The notes: generated by a model not told the origin, from the letters alone. 64,000 bases of DNA from Hofstenia miamia (GCA_900660155.1 CABFPE010000003.1:3906084-3970083); one strand, 5' to 3'. Counted from the stretch's first letter, positions 32,177-44,905 are shown. Made by a program: numbers and translations.

Positions 32177-32700
32177 TTATTCAATCTAAAATTTAAAAAA
32201 AACAATTAAATTTTGAATCTTAAATGTAATGATGACTTGTTTGTAATTATATTATAACCATTAATGTGCTATTAGTTAGTGGTAACTTCGCTCAATTCAT
32301 TACTTTGTAACATCAGTAATATTAAATAAATCTCTAGGTATCTTAATTTGTCCAATTTGCAGATTTTATTCACATTTAGTTTATCAATTTCTACAGTATT
32401 TTGTCAATATCACGAAGTGCAACCGAGAACTGCGAAACGGCCGCACGGTATACTGTGCATTAAAGGTCAAGACTTAATTTCAGAATTTACTATTTTGAAA
32501 GTATAATATCTCTAATAATAAATTATTTACTTTTAAAAATTTGTCAAATACTATAGCTTAAACAACAACAATTTAGTGAATAATAATTTTGTTTTGGCCT
32601 ATTTATATTATAATATAATAACAAACAAACCAATAGGAGAACTGACACAAATTTTCTTGTCAAATTTGCACTTCGCCTTCTTTCATATATTTGTAAAGAG
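32177..32700. other. AT-rich stretch with no gene seen
   Basis: No feature supported. Confidence 0.4.
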
Positions 32701-32735
32701 TGAGCATTGAGCATTGAGCATTGAGCAATGCTCTT
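32701..32735. repeat. (TGAGCAT)n, about four units
   Basis: TGAGCAT repeated and ending TGAGCAATGCTC. The left border of the 1.44-kb duplication falls inside this tract. Confidence 0.85.
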
Positions 32736-34148
32736 TTCGTGAGGCGATTAATTTATATTTTTTATATTGTTATGTATGTAGGGTAGGTCAATTCGTATTT
32801 TTAATGTCAATCAGTAGATAGTCCTAAATAAAAGAACTTAATATGTAAGTGATACAATTACTATAAAGCCCCTGCATCAGATATGTATAGTAATAGAAGC
32901 ATAGATATAGGTATAAAAATAAGTACACTTTGTAATATGTGCATTGTACAATTCTCATTTTATTTAAGTTATTCTGTTAGAGTTCAAGAAATAAATTTCT
33001 TAACTTAAATTTTATAGGGTGGGGGGGCGCAAAACATATATCTTGCCCTGAAGGATTATTGTTGGGACGCGGAGTAACATATGAAAAGCGCTAAGTCCAT
33101 AATAGAGAATTCAGAGAAAAACACTAATTTGTGATGGATATAGCGCTGTTTGAAAAGAAAGTAATACTTTGTGCATACAGCAAAGTGGGATATAACTTCT
33201 TTTGGAATAAAATGAATGTGTGTTATGAGAGCCCTACTTAAACTCTATACTTTGGTACAAATATCTGGATTTGTCAAAAAATGGACTTAACGCCTTTTGG
33301 AATTCAGCTCTTTATTTACCTTGCAACGAAGGATTATTGTTGGAGAGGGGCAGCTGCCCCTACTTCTCGCGTCCTTATTGCTTAATATATAATTTGGCGC
33401 TTAACACACCTTACATATTATTGCAATGTGCAAAAACAACTATTCACGCATAAACTGTTTTTGTCATCCATAAATTATTTTCGCCAAAGCTATTTCTACA
33501 GAGTAATTTGCTTTGCTAAAGTTTCTTTCCAAATTCGTCTAAAAGTATTACTATTTGTTAAAATACTTTCGTAATATATATATATATACATATCTTGATT
33601 CTGAATTGAATTTCTTAGTTCTTCAGACTGATCCCAAAGCAGCCTGATATTTTCGTGGGAAATCAATAACTTAAAATTGCTTATATTAGCTACAATTACT
33701 AAAATACATTTGCAAAAGTTATCTCTGCAAGCAATAACGTACCAAAATGAATAAATATGTTTATTCATCGTACAATTTGTTTAGCTTTTAGTCATCCAAA
33801 GTATCATTTTTTCATCATTAAAATATACAGTAAACAAAATTTCAACCGAACTCCTGCATATATTTTAGCAGGTGAAGGACTCATTGAAAAGCCTAAATCT
33901 GCCAATGTAGTTTTGAACACATGTCTGATAGCGCATGCATCCAATGATATTCTCTTGTAAATTAAGAATAGTTTATCCGGAAATAAGAAAATTTGTGTGA
34001 CATGCCGATTTAAAAAAATTTATTAATTCATATGTCAGTTTTAATATCGTTCATATTCACTCAAATATGTTGACTTGGAAATGTATGACTTTGCATTGAG
34101 CACTCAATTTATAGGCCTGCCACTTTTCAAAAACTAGTTTAAATATAC
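32706..34148. repeat. Direct duplication, copy 1 (1,443 bp)
   Basis: It is apparently identical to 34150-35592 at an offset of 1,444, including a (TA)n at about 33574-33590 and every ORF inside. The two copies are separated by one N at 34149. Within each copy AAAGCGCTAAGTCCATAAT (about 33083) and its inverse AATGGACTTAACGCCTTTTG (about 33281) bracket a possible small MITE. The ORFs (60, 90 and 67 codons) are not recognised and are not called as genes. Confidence 0.9.
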
Positions 34149-34149
34149 N

Positions 34150-35592
34150 ATTGAGCATTGAGCATTGAGCAATGCTCTTTTCGTGAGGCGATTAATTTAT
34201 ATTTTTTATATTGTTATGTATGTAGGGTAGGTCAATTCGTATTTTTAATGTCAATCAGTAGATAGTCCTAAATAAAAGAACTTAATATGTAAGTGATACA
34301 ATTACTATAAAGCCCCTGCATCAGATATGTATAGTAATAGAAGCATAGATATAGGTATAAAAATAAGTACACTTTGTAATATGTGCATTGTACAATTCTC
34401 ATTTTATTTAAGTTATTCTGTTAGAGTTCAAGAAATAAATTTCTTAACTTAAATTTTATAGGGTGGGGGGGCGCAAAACATATATCTTGCCCTGAAGGAT
34501 TATTGTTGGGACGCGGAGTAACATATGAAAAGCGCTAAGTCCATAATAGAGAATTCAGAGAAAAACACTAATTTGTGATGGATATAGCGCTGTTTGAAAA
34601 GAAAGTAATACTTTGTGCATACAGCAAAGTGGGATATAACTTCTTTTGGAATAAAATGAATGTGTGTTATGAGAGCCCTACTTAAACTCTATACTTTGGT
34701 ACAAATATCTGGATTTGTCAAAAAATGGACTTAACGCCTTTTGGAATTCAGCTCTTTATTTACCTTGCAACGAAGGATTATTGTTGGAGAGGGGCAGCTG
34801 CCCCTACTTCTCGCGTCCTTATTGCTTAATATATAATTTGGCGCTTAACACACCTTACATATTATTGCAATGTGCAAAAACAACTATTCACGCATAAACT
34901 GTTTTTGTCATCCATAAATTATTTTCGCCAAAGCTATTTCTACAGAGTAATTTGCTTTGCTAAAGTTTCTTTCCAAATTCGTCTAAAAGTATTACTATTT
35001 GTTAAAATACTTTCGTAATATATATATATATACATATCTTGATTCTGAATTGAATTTCTTAGTTCTTCAGACTGATCCCAAAGCAGCCTGATATTTTCGT
35101 GGGAAATCAATAACTTAAAATTGCTTATATTAGCTACAATTACTAAAATACATTTGCAAAAGTTATCTCTGCAAGCAATAACGTACCAAAATGAATAAAT
35201 ATGTTTATTCATCGTACAATTTGTTTAGCTTTTAGTCATCCAAAGTATCATTTTTTCATCATTAAAATATACAGTAAACAAAATTTCAACCGAACTCCTG
35301 CATATATTTTAGCAGGTGAAGGACTCATTGAAAAGCCTAAATCTGCCAATGTAGTTTTGAACACATGTCTGATAGCGCATGCATCCAATGATATTCTCTT
35401 GTAAATTAAGAATAGTTTATCCGGAAATAAGAAAATTTGTGTGACATGCCGATTTAAAAAAATTTATTAATTCATATGTCAGTTTTAATATCGTTCATAT
35501 TCACTCAAATATGTTGACTTGGAAATGTATGACTTTGCATTGAGCACTCAATTTATAGGCCTGCCACTTTTCAAAAACTAGTTTAAATATAC
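34150..35592. repeat. Direct duplication, copy 2 (1,443 bp)
   Basis: Second copy of 32706-34148. The lack of visible divergence and the single N between copies point to an assembly join error more than to an old tandem duplication. Confidence 0.9.
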
Positions 35593-35604
35593 AAAAATGT
35601 ACAA

Positions 35605-35608
<4 letters not shown>

Positions 35609-35641
<33 letters not shown>
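35609..35641. repeat. (TA)n microsatellite
   Basis: (TA)n of about 33 bp. Confidence 0.9.
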
Positions 35642-35644
<3 letters not shown>

Positions 35645-36120
35645 TATTAATTATGTAGAAATGGACACAGTATATAATGTATTTTTATTTTTTAGTTTGA
35701 TTTAGTGAATCAATTAACAAAAAGTATTATAAATGGCTAAAAGCTAATAAGTTCACTTTATAAGTTTTTAAGGCTTAGCTGACTTCTTTACATTACTAAT
35801 TTATACAAATTTGAACATGCTGGTCACAAACATGAATTTATTTTGCTGTATCACCTTCAAGTTTTTTGAAAAAAGGTGAAATAAAATTGATCTGGAATTG
35901 TCAAATCTAAGCTTCAAAGTTTAATTTCAATCCTTAGTTTTGAAGACAAAGTTAAAAATTTTGATTTTTCACAAAAAATTCCATTACCATTGAGCCATTA
36001 CATACTATATTTAGATAGATTTTGACAGAATTAACCGAATTACGTTATAACTGTGTGCATGAATAGAAATAGATGTACAGTATTATTCACTAGAAAGTCA
36101 GAAATTTTGGTTAGGGATTG
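35642..36120. other. AT-rich stretch with no gene seen
   Basis: No feature supported. Confidence 0.4.
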
Positions 36121-36129
36121 TCATTTGTG

Positions 36130-36860
36130 TGCATTTGAGTCATCTTGCGTCAGCATCAATACAAGTTCTGCCAGCATGGCTGGCAACTCATAGCATTGTA
36201 GCTCCGCACCAAGACTTCAATCAATTGATGGTAATTTTGTGTTCTGTGTCTCACCAGAAAGCCATTGCAGACATCTTTGAGGAAATCCATGCTGCCAGCT
36301 CCACTGGATTCATCAGATGAGCAAATTGCGGATCTTACAATGACTGCTAAGTTTCAGGCGCAATAATCTTTTATCTTTACATCACTCACTGCTGAGAGCA
36401 TTTTCTTTAGATATTGAAAAGCTGTTTCCATTCTATTCATACTCTTAACAAATTGTTTTATGAGTCTCAACTTGTTGTGCATGCTGCACATTGCTGACAC
36501 CAAGATATCTTCACCACAAAGTCACTAATCCATAGTTGATAGCAACTTTCCCATAGGCACAGGAAACAACGCCATTTGGTGTAACCAGCCAGTAGTCCAG
36601 TTAAAATATCAATTACTTTAAGGTTCCCACAAATAGTCAATTTTAGTTGACGATATTTGATACGATTCAGAATGAATTTCAGATTATTGTAAGTCCCATG
36701 GGGGTGTTACTGAATTTTCAACGGAAACTGACGGATACTTGTTCCCATTATGAAGCAGAACTGTTTCAGTGCAAACAACTCTGCTTCATGGCGAGTGTAA
36801 GATCACACACCAAATCATTAAGCTCTGCTTCATAGATCAGGTGCATTGCAATAACATCCT
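36130..36860 (-). pseudogene. Decayed copy of a multicopy mobile-element-type protein
   Basis: Minus-strand pieces in shifting frames give, in order, LLHNGNKYPSVSVENSV (about 36755), a CGNLKVIDILTGLLAGYTKW stretch with CFLCLW (about 36615), LRLIKQFVKSMNRMETAF with YLKKML (about 36455) and a NYHQLIEVLVRSYNAM piece (about 36215). These match, from memory, an uncharacterised protein family present in many copies in arthropod and cnidarian genomes, with its LLHNGN, CGDLK, GYTK.PCFLC and LIKQFVK motifs. Its copy number suggests a mobile element, but its mechanism is unknown to me. Stops and frameshifts are frequent. Confidence 0.5.
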
Positions 36861-36869
36861 TCATTACCT

Positions 36870-37775
36870 CAAAATGAAGAGTAAAAAATCCATATTTCTG
36901 CACACAATTCAGATCTAGTAGAGACAACAATGGGTCAATATCAATATACCATGATACAACAACTTATTACATCTGGTTTTAATTTTAGCACAAGCAAATA
37001 TAATTCAAAAAATATATCATTTTTGTTTGAATTCATAAATTCACAATTGAAAATTTCTAAGACCTCTAATGGTGATGAACAAAAATAGACTTTAGATTTA
37101 TAATCAGCATATTTGAAATAGTAAGAGACAACTACTCATATGCAGTGTTTCAATTTTAACATTAATGTAAAAATACAAAATTCTGTGGTTTTTGTTTGAT
37201 TTTCAAATGCAAAAGTTGAAATATTAAAAACTCCAAGAGTGATGGACACAAACGAAGTTCAGATTTAGAATCAGCATGCTTGAATTAACAAAACACAAGT
37301 AATCCACAGCCAAAATAAATTTGTTTGATGGTAATCAATACGGGTTAATAGGTTATCCCTTATAAATGTTTGATAATAAAAAGATGTAATTTTATTCAAG
37401 CCGAAAGCATTTGATTCCCATGGTTTTCTTTCTAGTTGGCTTTGGTAGGTAACGAAATATTTTGAGCATTGCTTAAGTGCACGTGAAATTGTCCTTTATG
37501 CAATAATAAAAAGTTTGCGCAAAGCTGATAATAAACCTTTAATGTGCATTAGTTTTACTTTTAAGTCTTTCAATTATTATATTCTCCATTGTACTCCTGT
37601 TTTTGTTATTACTAAACTTGGGGAGGTTGAAGTTAGGGGTAAGTTCAGGGTTAGGGTTTTCCCGTTAAACACATGATTCTAAAGATTTCATGAAGATAAG
37701 TAAATGAATTTACAATTTAACAAATTCACTGAAATTTTATGGAATCCAAGAATTTCCAATTTCATAATCTTACTA

Positions 37776-37816
<41 letters not shown>

Positions 37817-38955
37817 TATATACTATGCAACATGCTTTTTGTTACAGAGATTCTGTGTGGTGGAAGGGATGCATTTCATCGTTGCAACATCGAAACTAAA
37901 CTTAATTTTTACGACTCACGTCTAGGTTTTTATAAAATTGATTTTTTGCATAAAACCCTACTTCCCACATTTTCAGCAGTAGTACGCATCTTTTGCTGGT
38001 GCTTCTGAATACTTTGAAATCCAAGCTCCTGCCAAAAATTTCATAAAAACTTGTCCAGGGAATATACATCGCAAACTAACGTGATAATTGTTTAATTAAC
38101 TGAAGTCAGTTGTCTGAAAGCTTAGTTTCTACGTCTGATATCCTCCTATAACTATGTTATCAAAATATCTTGATTACGTGCACATAGAGGTATTGAATGC
38201 ATTTTTTTCTTCCTAATGCAAGACACAGTCAGACAATAAAAGTTTTGTCATGTTATGCTATCAATTGTATTTCCAGCATGTCTTACAAATGACAAAATAA
38301 CAGCATAATTTCCCAATGACGAACCATTAACAGAATAATGTCTATAGATAGACACACGCAAGACTCTGTGTCATTGCATTTCCAAGAACTGCGCTTTACC
38401 GTTTAGTTTCAAAAAGTTAGTGTTATTCGTGTGAAAAATTCACATTGATTTTCTTTAGATGCAATGTTAAATATCATTTTCAGTAAGCCTTGAATTTGAA
38501 ATTTTGTATTTTTCTATAATAATTAATTATAAAATAATTTTACAATTTTTTAGCAATTTTATGACGGCATTTTGTATTAATAGACAAGAAAAGAATGAAA
38601 ATGCAAATTTTGCATACAACTTGCTGCTTCAAATGGCTAATATTAGTGAAAAAATCGCATAAAGTTTATAAAATATAAAATATTTTTCACCAGGAAAATG
38701 AAAAGATCCATGCAATTTTTATGTAAATATGTACATGTATTGCAGCTCTTGAGGTTCACTGGGAGAAAGGACTCTCAAAATGTCTCCTCTGAATTGACTT
38801 AAACTGCATTTTGTGACCATCAACTGTTACTAAGTATTAAAAGGAATATTGGAGCGCTTCATTCGAGATGTACCACGTCCAGATATTGATCAATTCAGAA
38901 TATATTTCAAAAGGTAATTTCCAAACATAAAATGAAACTCTTTAGGTTGTAACTC
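36870..38955. other. AT-rich stretch with a (TA)n, no gene seen
   Basis: (TA)n with a CACA interruption lies at 37779-37821. GGTTAGGG at about 37650 is too short to be telomeric. Nothing else is supported. Confidence 0.4.
37779..37821. repeat. (TA)n microsatellite
   Basis: (TA)n interrupted by CACA. Confidence 0.9.
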
Positions 38956-39039
38956 AAGATCCTAAGGAAAAAGTTTTATATACATCTAATACCTACTGAC
39001 GGTTGCTCACCATGACACAGCCACAAATAGGTATAATTT

Positions 39040-39355
39040 GTAAAACTTTCTTGATTGGTCCAGTATGAATATTATGGAATTCAATGTATCTAAGTGTAAG
39101 GCACTTCTTTTTTCAAATTGCCCGGAAACCACTGATAACCTAACTATATACAACACTAAAATACCATGGAAATCTAAAACAACTGATCTAGGGCTAATAT
39201 TAACAAATGATCTTACTTGGAACAACCATATTCATGCACTTCTAAATAAAGCATATTCTGTTCTTTTCAAATTAAAAAGAAATATACCTTACTGGTGTTC
39301 TCTGAAAGTAAAACTTACACTACTAAAAAGCATGTGTTTTTCAATCCTTACATAG
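39040..39355 (+). pseudogene. LINE reverse transcriptase, thumb region
   Basis: An open frame reads MEFNVSKCKALLFSNC (the N..KC....F motif), a TIYNTKIPWKSKTTDLGLIL strand pair (DLG motif), then NDLTWNNHIHALLNKAYSVL and LKRNIPYWCSLKVKLTLLKS. This is the conserved order after the ADD motif in CR1- and Jockey-like LINE reverse transcriptases. The piece is about 100 residues with a stop at 39353-39355; the catalytic region upstream is gone. The following ORF (39371-39646) may be further LINE sequence but is not recognised. Confidence 0.75.
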
Positions 39356-39642
39356 CAATAAGGTGTTTGATTGTATATTTATCTTAGATATCCATACTCA
39401 TTGTTGTTATATTGTATAATTCTAAAAAATATTGTGCAAAAAATTTTCGTCCTCAAAACGTTAAATAGGCTGTTTTTCGTTAAGGCAGCACAAACACAAA
39501 TATCCATGCTTTCTAAAAAAAAGAATGCGTTCAGAAAAATTTTTCAAAATGATGTCCTTAAATATAAGAATACGAACAAAGTTCATTACAATAAGTTTTT
39601 CAAAAATCTATTCTTAGCGCTTGCCATTCTTGGACAAATTCC

Positions 39643-39864
39643 TTAACACTAGAAACTCGACGATGGGTCAAAAGGACCTATAAGCCTTTTTTTGCTTCAT
39701 TATTCATTCATCAAAAACATTAGCAGGCACATATACTTCCAATTATGTTGATAATCTCATGAAATTTGTATTTAGTAAAAATTTTGTTTCAATTAAATAA
39801 TTTTCGCTTTTGAAACATCAGATGTAAATATATTCTCAAGGAGTGCTCGCTGTTTTAGTGTTAA
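39643..39864. mobile_element. piggyBac-like MITE, 222 bp, TTAA-flanked
   Basis: TTAACACTAGAAACTCGACG at 39643 pairs with the inverse of TTAACACTAAAACAGCGAGC ending at 39864. Only the outer 12 bp or so match well. The terminus and TTAA duplication are the same as in the MITE at 6247-6497. No ORF. Confidence 0.6.
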
Positions 39865-41590
39865 TATGTTTTCATAATATGGCGAACCATTGAGATGATC
39901 TCTTCTCTTGCGGAATGAATTGATTGCTTTTGAGCAAAAAAGGATAGTTCTCTTACGACTGCATATAATGCAAACCAATAACAAGAACTTAAGAAGGGTT
40001 TATAGATTAGTGTTGTCTAGTATATATTGATTGTGAAAAATTTGACGGTAGACCATTAAATAAAATTTAAGTTAATCATATTTCAGGAAAGTTTTTGGCA
40101 TATCCTGTCAAAATTTGTTCTTTGGTTGTAATAAAATATGCAAAATCAAAAAGCCCAACTACCTCACATCTTGGTTAAGCTATTTCCAGATTTGGAGATA
40201 CATATGCTAGGCTTCGCACATACTCGAACTCGATGTGAGGACGGAAAGCTAAACTAGACATTTCATGTACTCGAAACCAAGTTGATATTTGCTTGAATCT
40301 CCATTTTTGCCCGTTGCTTCAAAGAATCCATCGAAAATTCTTTATTTACCTCAAAGTGCAAGCAATTCAGCTTGTTTCTTTTACATATTTAATATTTTGA
40401 ATTTCTTTCGTACATTTACATAGGTTTGTTCATCATATATTAGTATATGTAGATAAGTTTAAATATAATTGTAACTCGCAAATTAAGCTTCCAAATCGAC
40501 TCGAAACTAAAATTCCATTTGCAAGGGCCTAATAAATCTACATGTCGATTCTATTATTTTCACCGCAATCGCATTCGTTTTTGCTAAGAACATGCTCATC
40601 AGAAAAATCTTCCCAGTTTTCAAGCGAAACATTTAGATTAAGAAGAAATATTTCACATTTCAGGGAAATTTGGATCAAAAAATATAAAGCATCCCAAACT
40701 AACATAAAATATAGTAAAAGCAGTAATTGCGTCGCTAGACACTTAAAAATGTAATATTTATACCCAAATTCAAAATTTTTTGCTGACTAATTTACACAAT
40801 TGATTTTCTTGATAAACGTGACTATTAAAGTAATTTTCCGATTTCGTATAATAGATGAATTCATTAAGTCAGATTTGCTGCAACTGGATCAATATTTAAG
40901 CATTAATTTCACTTCGGCCCAAATTAAAATCCGCCTGAGCCCAGTCAAGGGGCAACTCAATTTTCATATTGAACCCAAATCCAGGTTCAAGTTACAGTAT
41001 ATCAAACTGCAAGATAAATTTAATGATTAGCCTTAAACAACCCAGGAAAGTTTGGTCATTTTTCTGTAGTTCTTGAAAAATTTTTTAGTACTTATATCTT
41101 AACATCTAATAAAGATGTCATGGAGAGAATTTAAATCATTTTTTAAAAATTGGAAAATTCAAATAAACGTAGTTAATCTTTTTAACTACTTCAGTCACAG
41201 CAGTACGCTTTAATGGATATTTTCAACACTATATCATTATATGGAAGCATGCGCACCAACAAATATGTCAATTCCTAATGATTTTCAAATTTTCTTTAAA
41301 TATCCTTTAAATCCTTTAAATATCTGGAAAAGTGCCAGGCTGCTTAAGGATAATATAAATTCGACCTAATGCCAGCTCACGCTTAAGACCAATTGAACAA
41401 TGGCATCAAAACCCGAACAAAGTAAAAAAATAACTAAAACAATGCCACAAATACAAATACAAAGAATGGTAACTGTGTTCACCCGGAAAACTTATTTCAC
41501 TAAGGAATACTTTCAAAAAACTAAAAACTGATCGTAATGGTCACTTCTTTGTATCTTATAGGGGATAACAGTTTAATATTACCTTCCTAT
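39865..41590. other. AT-rich stretch with no gene seen
   Basis: Several 60-76 codon ORFs occur (40542-41030) with no recognisable domain. CCTCACATC at 40165 and GATGTGAGG at 40232 are a short inverted pair without other support. Confidence 0.35.
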
Positions 41591-41592
41591 TA

Positions 41593-42143
41593 TACAGGGT
41601 GGGCCAAAAGTTAGGGGGCAGTGATACACAAGCGCGTCATACAGCACAGTTTTGAAGGAAAAGTTCTACCCAGTTGTCGCAGATTGGCCCGATATTCAGG
41701 AAAGATGGCTTCAGTATGATGGTGCCCCAGCGCATTATGAAAACGTGGCTCGTAAGTGGTTGACTTACACTTTTGGTAATCGTTGGATAGGCCGACGGGG
41801 AGGACTATAGTGGCCCCTAAAATCTCCTGACTTCTTCCTCTGGGGAGTTACTAAGGAAGCTGTGTTCAGTACTAAACCACGTTCTTTGTGACAAAGCTCT
41901 GGAGTAATTGAATGAAAAGCGTTGGTTATTCTTTCTTTCAACTTTTCCAAAGTGTGTTCATCAATGGAGAACAGAGTTTTGAAGTGCATCGAGGTAAATG
42001 GTGGACAATTTGATTATTTGTAAATAAAATGCTCATTTATTATTCATTACATTACAGTGAATGTATATAAACTGAATAAATGCTTCATTTACATTAAAAA
42101 ATTACATTTTTGGTATTGCCCCTAACTTCTGGCTCACCCTGTA
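41593..42143 (+). mobile_element. Short mariner-like element, 551 bp
   Basis: Flanked by TA at 41591-41592 and 42144-42145. Inverted ends are TACAGGGTGGGCCAAAAGTT and the inverse of TACAGGGTGAGCCAGAAGTT, about 27 bp. The interior holds the last third of a transposase. The length shows an internal deletion that removed the N-terminal two thirds. Confidence 0.85.
41645..42000 (+). pseudogene. mariner-type transposase, C-terminal part
   Basis: The plus strand reads KFYPVVADWPDIQERWLQYD, then GAPAHY, carrying the second catalytic Asp (usual form LQQDGAPPHY). GNRWIGRRG follows, then after a stop WPLKSPDFFLWGVTKEAV, where the family has PPRSPDLTPLDFFLWG; the third catalytic Asp is lost with a two- or three-residue deletion. 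After further stops SFNFSKVCSSMENRVLKCIE matches the C-terminal RL..C helix. Non-functional. Confidence 0.8.
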
Positions 42144-42759
42144 TATTGAGTTAACTGCATAATATGACTGCCTTAATCTTATTTTAATATATTGCTTCAC
42201 ATAATATTTATGCTACACAATTTGTCAGAATTAAATATTTTGTTGAAATTAACAAGGGCACAACAAAAGAATATTGTATTTTGAATATTATTAGAAGAAA
42301 CACTTATGAAATAAAACAAATTTAGTCGAAATAAAAATACTTAGCAAAGAATTAAAAGGTTTTCCACTGTCAGTTAAAAATTATTTTAATGTAAGAGTTT
42401 TGAGCCTTTAGCAGTCTCATTTACATTCTGATGTCTGTCAATTTCATCTCTAATGCAAATTTCTTCAAAAGGCATAAACAACTTTCTCAAAATTTCCCAT
42501 CTACAATCAAGATCAATTACGGGTGATAGATGTGCTCGTGCACATAGACTTTTTGTTAAGCTTAATCATTTCTTCTCATCTGACCTACGAAAATTATTGC
42601 TGAAATTTACTAGCCTAAGGCCCGTATCGGTCAGCGACAAAGGTGTACGAGAAAAGGTCGGCCATAAGGGCTCTCAATCCAATATAATTATTTGTCGTTA
42701 ATCGAGGATTTACATTCTTCAATCAATTTATGTGAATTACATTATTGATTTATAAGAAT

Positions 42760-42790
42760 ATATATATATTATATATATATATATATATAA
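42760..42790. repeat. (TA)n microsatellite
   Basis: (TA)n with one TATTATA interruption. Confidence 0.9.
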
Positions 42791-43058
42791 TAGTACTCAA
42801 ATTTCAAAAGCTCAATTCAAAATTTTAAGTGCTCGAAACAAACTCAATATTGGCATGAATTGGATCAATTTTTCTTCAAATTTTGCCTGTAGCGTTGAAG
42901 ATTCCATTGACCTTTCACATTGTTCTCTCAAATAGTGAGCCATCCTGCTTGATTTTCTCATTTATTTTAACATTTTGTATGTATTTTGTACATTTATATA
43001 GGGTAGCAGAATTATGTATAGCTTAGTCTAAGTAGAAAAAATTTTAAATATATTTATA

Positions 43059-43068
43059 ATTATATATA

Positions 43069-43113
<45 letters not shown>
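43059..43113. repeat. (TA)n microsatellite with TAATTA units
   Basis: Starts with TATAATTATATATATAATTA then pure (TA)n. Confidence 0.9.
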
Positions 43114-43114
<1 letters not shown>

Positions 43115-43203
43115 ATTATATTGTAACATATTAAGAGTAAATTAGAAGTGAATTAGTGTAATTTGCTTATTTTGCAGTCACAGCCAATTATTATGGTTTG
43201 ATG

Positions 43204-43233
43204 CACGATTTGTCAATTAATTGACAAACCGTG
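43204..43233. repeat. 30-bp near-perfect palindrome
   Basis: CACGATTTGTCAATTAATTG continues to ACAAACCGTG; the whole 30 bp is self-complementary except for one A/C pair. It could be a MITE remnant or a protein-binding dyad. Confidence 0.7.
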
Positions 43234-44835
43234 TATATAAATCTATGGGAAACTGGATATAATGACTCTATGACAAACCAACTGCCGCATTATATTAGAT
43301 AGAGGCCACGGCTAGGTCACGGATAGGGCCTTGCCCTAGAAAATTTGTATTTTTTTTGTTAAACACTATAGCATTTAACTTTTGTTTTTTTTCAGTACAA
43401 GGCTGCATGAAATATTTGTAAAAATATCTTTACTAAATTTTTAGAATAAGTTACTTAATATTGGTTTGCTCGTGTAGAGTGTTGTTTTCAGGCTTGTGTG
43501 TTATTGATTGCATGCTTATTCAACAGTTAAAAGAGTTACACAATATTAATTTTGAAATTGCGTGGCATGCCGGAATCAAGGTCCATTTCAAGTAGGTTTT
43601 TTAGATAGAAGCACGAAATTTATTACATAAAGAAGCGCAATAGTTTACACATTCCCAGCAACATTGCATCGAAGGAAAAAACGTGTGGGTGTGAGGAAAC
43701 ACTTTCTTGGAGAGGTTGAGTTCCTCATTCGGAGGGAAATAGATGACCTTGAACTAGTAGTGCTATAAATTTTTAATGACCTAACAATTATTTTTAAAAT
43801 TATATATATTATCTTTTTGCGAGGAGGAATATTTGCGAAATATTGATTTAATTGGTCATATAATTTATGAATATAATAAAATTCATTCACTCATAGTTCA
43901 GTTGTATATATTTTGCGTCTGTCAGATGAAATGTTGATTGTCCAACTCATACAAGAAGTCACTGTGCTATACATAAGCATATACAAGTTATAAGCGTAGG
44001 ATATCATTATATTCTAAACTTTTTCTAAAGAGTATGTAGGCTTGACATAGCTTTATCATAAACAGCGTTCTTTGGTGGTTTCATTCTATGCTTACGAAAA
44101 GAATGAATTTCTCACATTCTTGAATATTCTATCCATAACTCTTTTGATGAATTGAACACTAAATGAAGTACTACTGAGAGAACAGAGTAACTTTTGAAAC
44201 CTTAAGGAAATCAGTTTTATTAAATACCTTAGCAATCCTGCAATTAGATAGTATATTGAAGCTATAATTCATTTCACAAACACTTTCACAATGTTGTTTT
44301 AAATTGGAAACATGTTTTGAGATAATTTCAAAAATGTGAATTTTGTGTTTCTCATTAGATTTTAATAACGATTTGACTGTATTATATCAATATTTTTCAC
44401 ATTCAATATATACTATCCCACCTAATCAATTTGTCATTTCAGAAGTGGCCTATAAATGTAGCATATTACATTTGCTAACATTACTATAAGTATGTATTTA
44501 TACTTAGTGATCCGTAATAGACTATATCAACAACGAACTACTGTTTAGAAAGTTGTGTTATATTTGAACTTTCCGGTAATATAATATTTAATAATTAAGT
44601 AAAAATATATAATAGATATTTTGAATGCACAGAGGTTACAACTACTATATATAACTCGACTCGAATTTTAATTAAAATTGCCTAATTTTAGACTATTTCT
44701 AAGCGTATTTAAATGAACACGGTTATTTTTTTTATTTGGCGCCAGTCACTCATTTGCATTTATTTTATGTAATGCAAAAATGTATTTTGCATATTGATTT
44801 TGAAAATTATGGTAAATTGTTAGTTTATATTTTAC

Positions 44836-44857
44836 ATATATATATATTTATATATTT

Positions 44858-44899
<42 letters not shown>

Positions 44900-44905
44900 A
44901 TATAG
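44836..44905. repeat. (TA)n microsatellite, compound
   Basis: (TA)n with TTTA, TTTCAA and CTA interruptions. Confidence 0.9.

Noticed and set aside
33271-35404. Paired identical ORFs (60, 90 and 67 codons) as a conserved gene pair
   Set aside because: Their identity comes from the 1.44-kb duplication joined by an N, not from selection; no domain is seen.
36129-36835. Plus-strand ORFs at 36129 and 36647
   Set aside because: They lie opposite the better-supported minus-strand pseudogene.
37640-37665. GGTTAGGGTT as interstitial telomere repeat
   Set aside because: Only one to two units; expected by chance.
41765-41989. Minus-strand ORF in the short mariner
   Set aside because: Shadow of the plus-strand transposase remnant.
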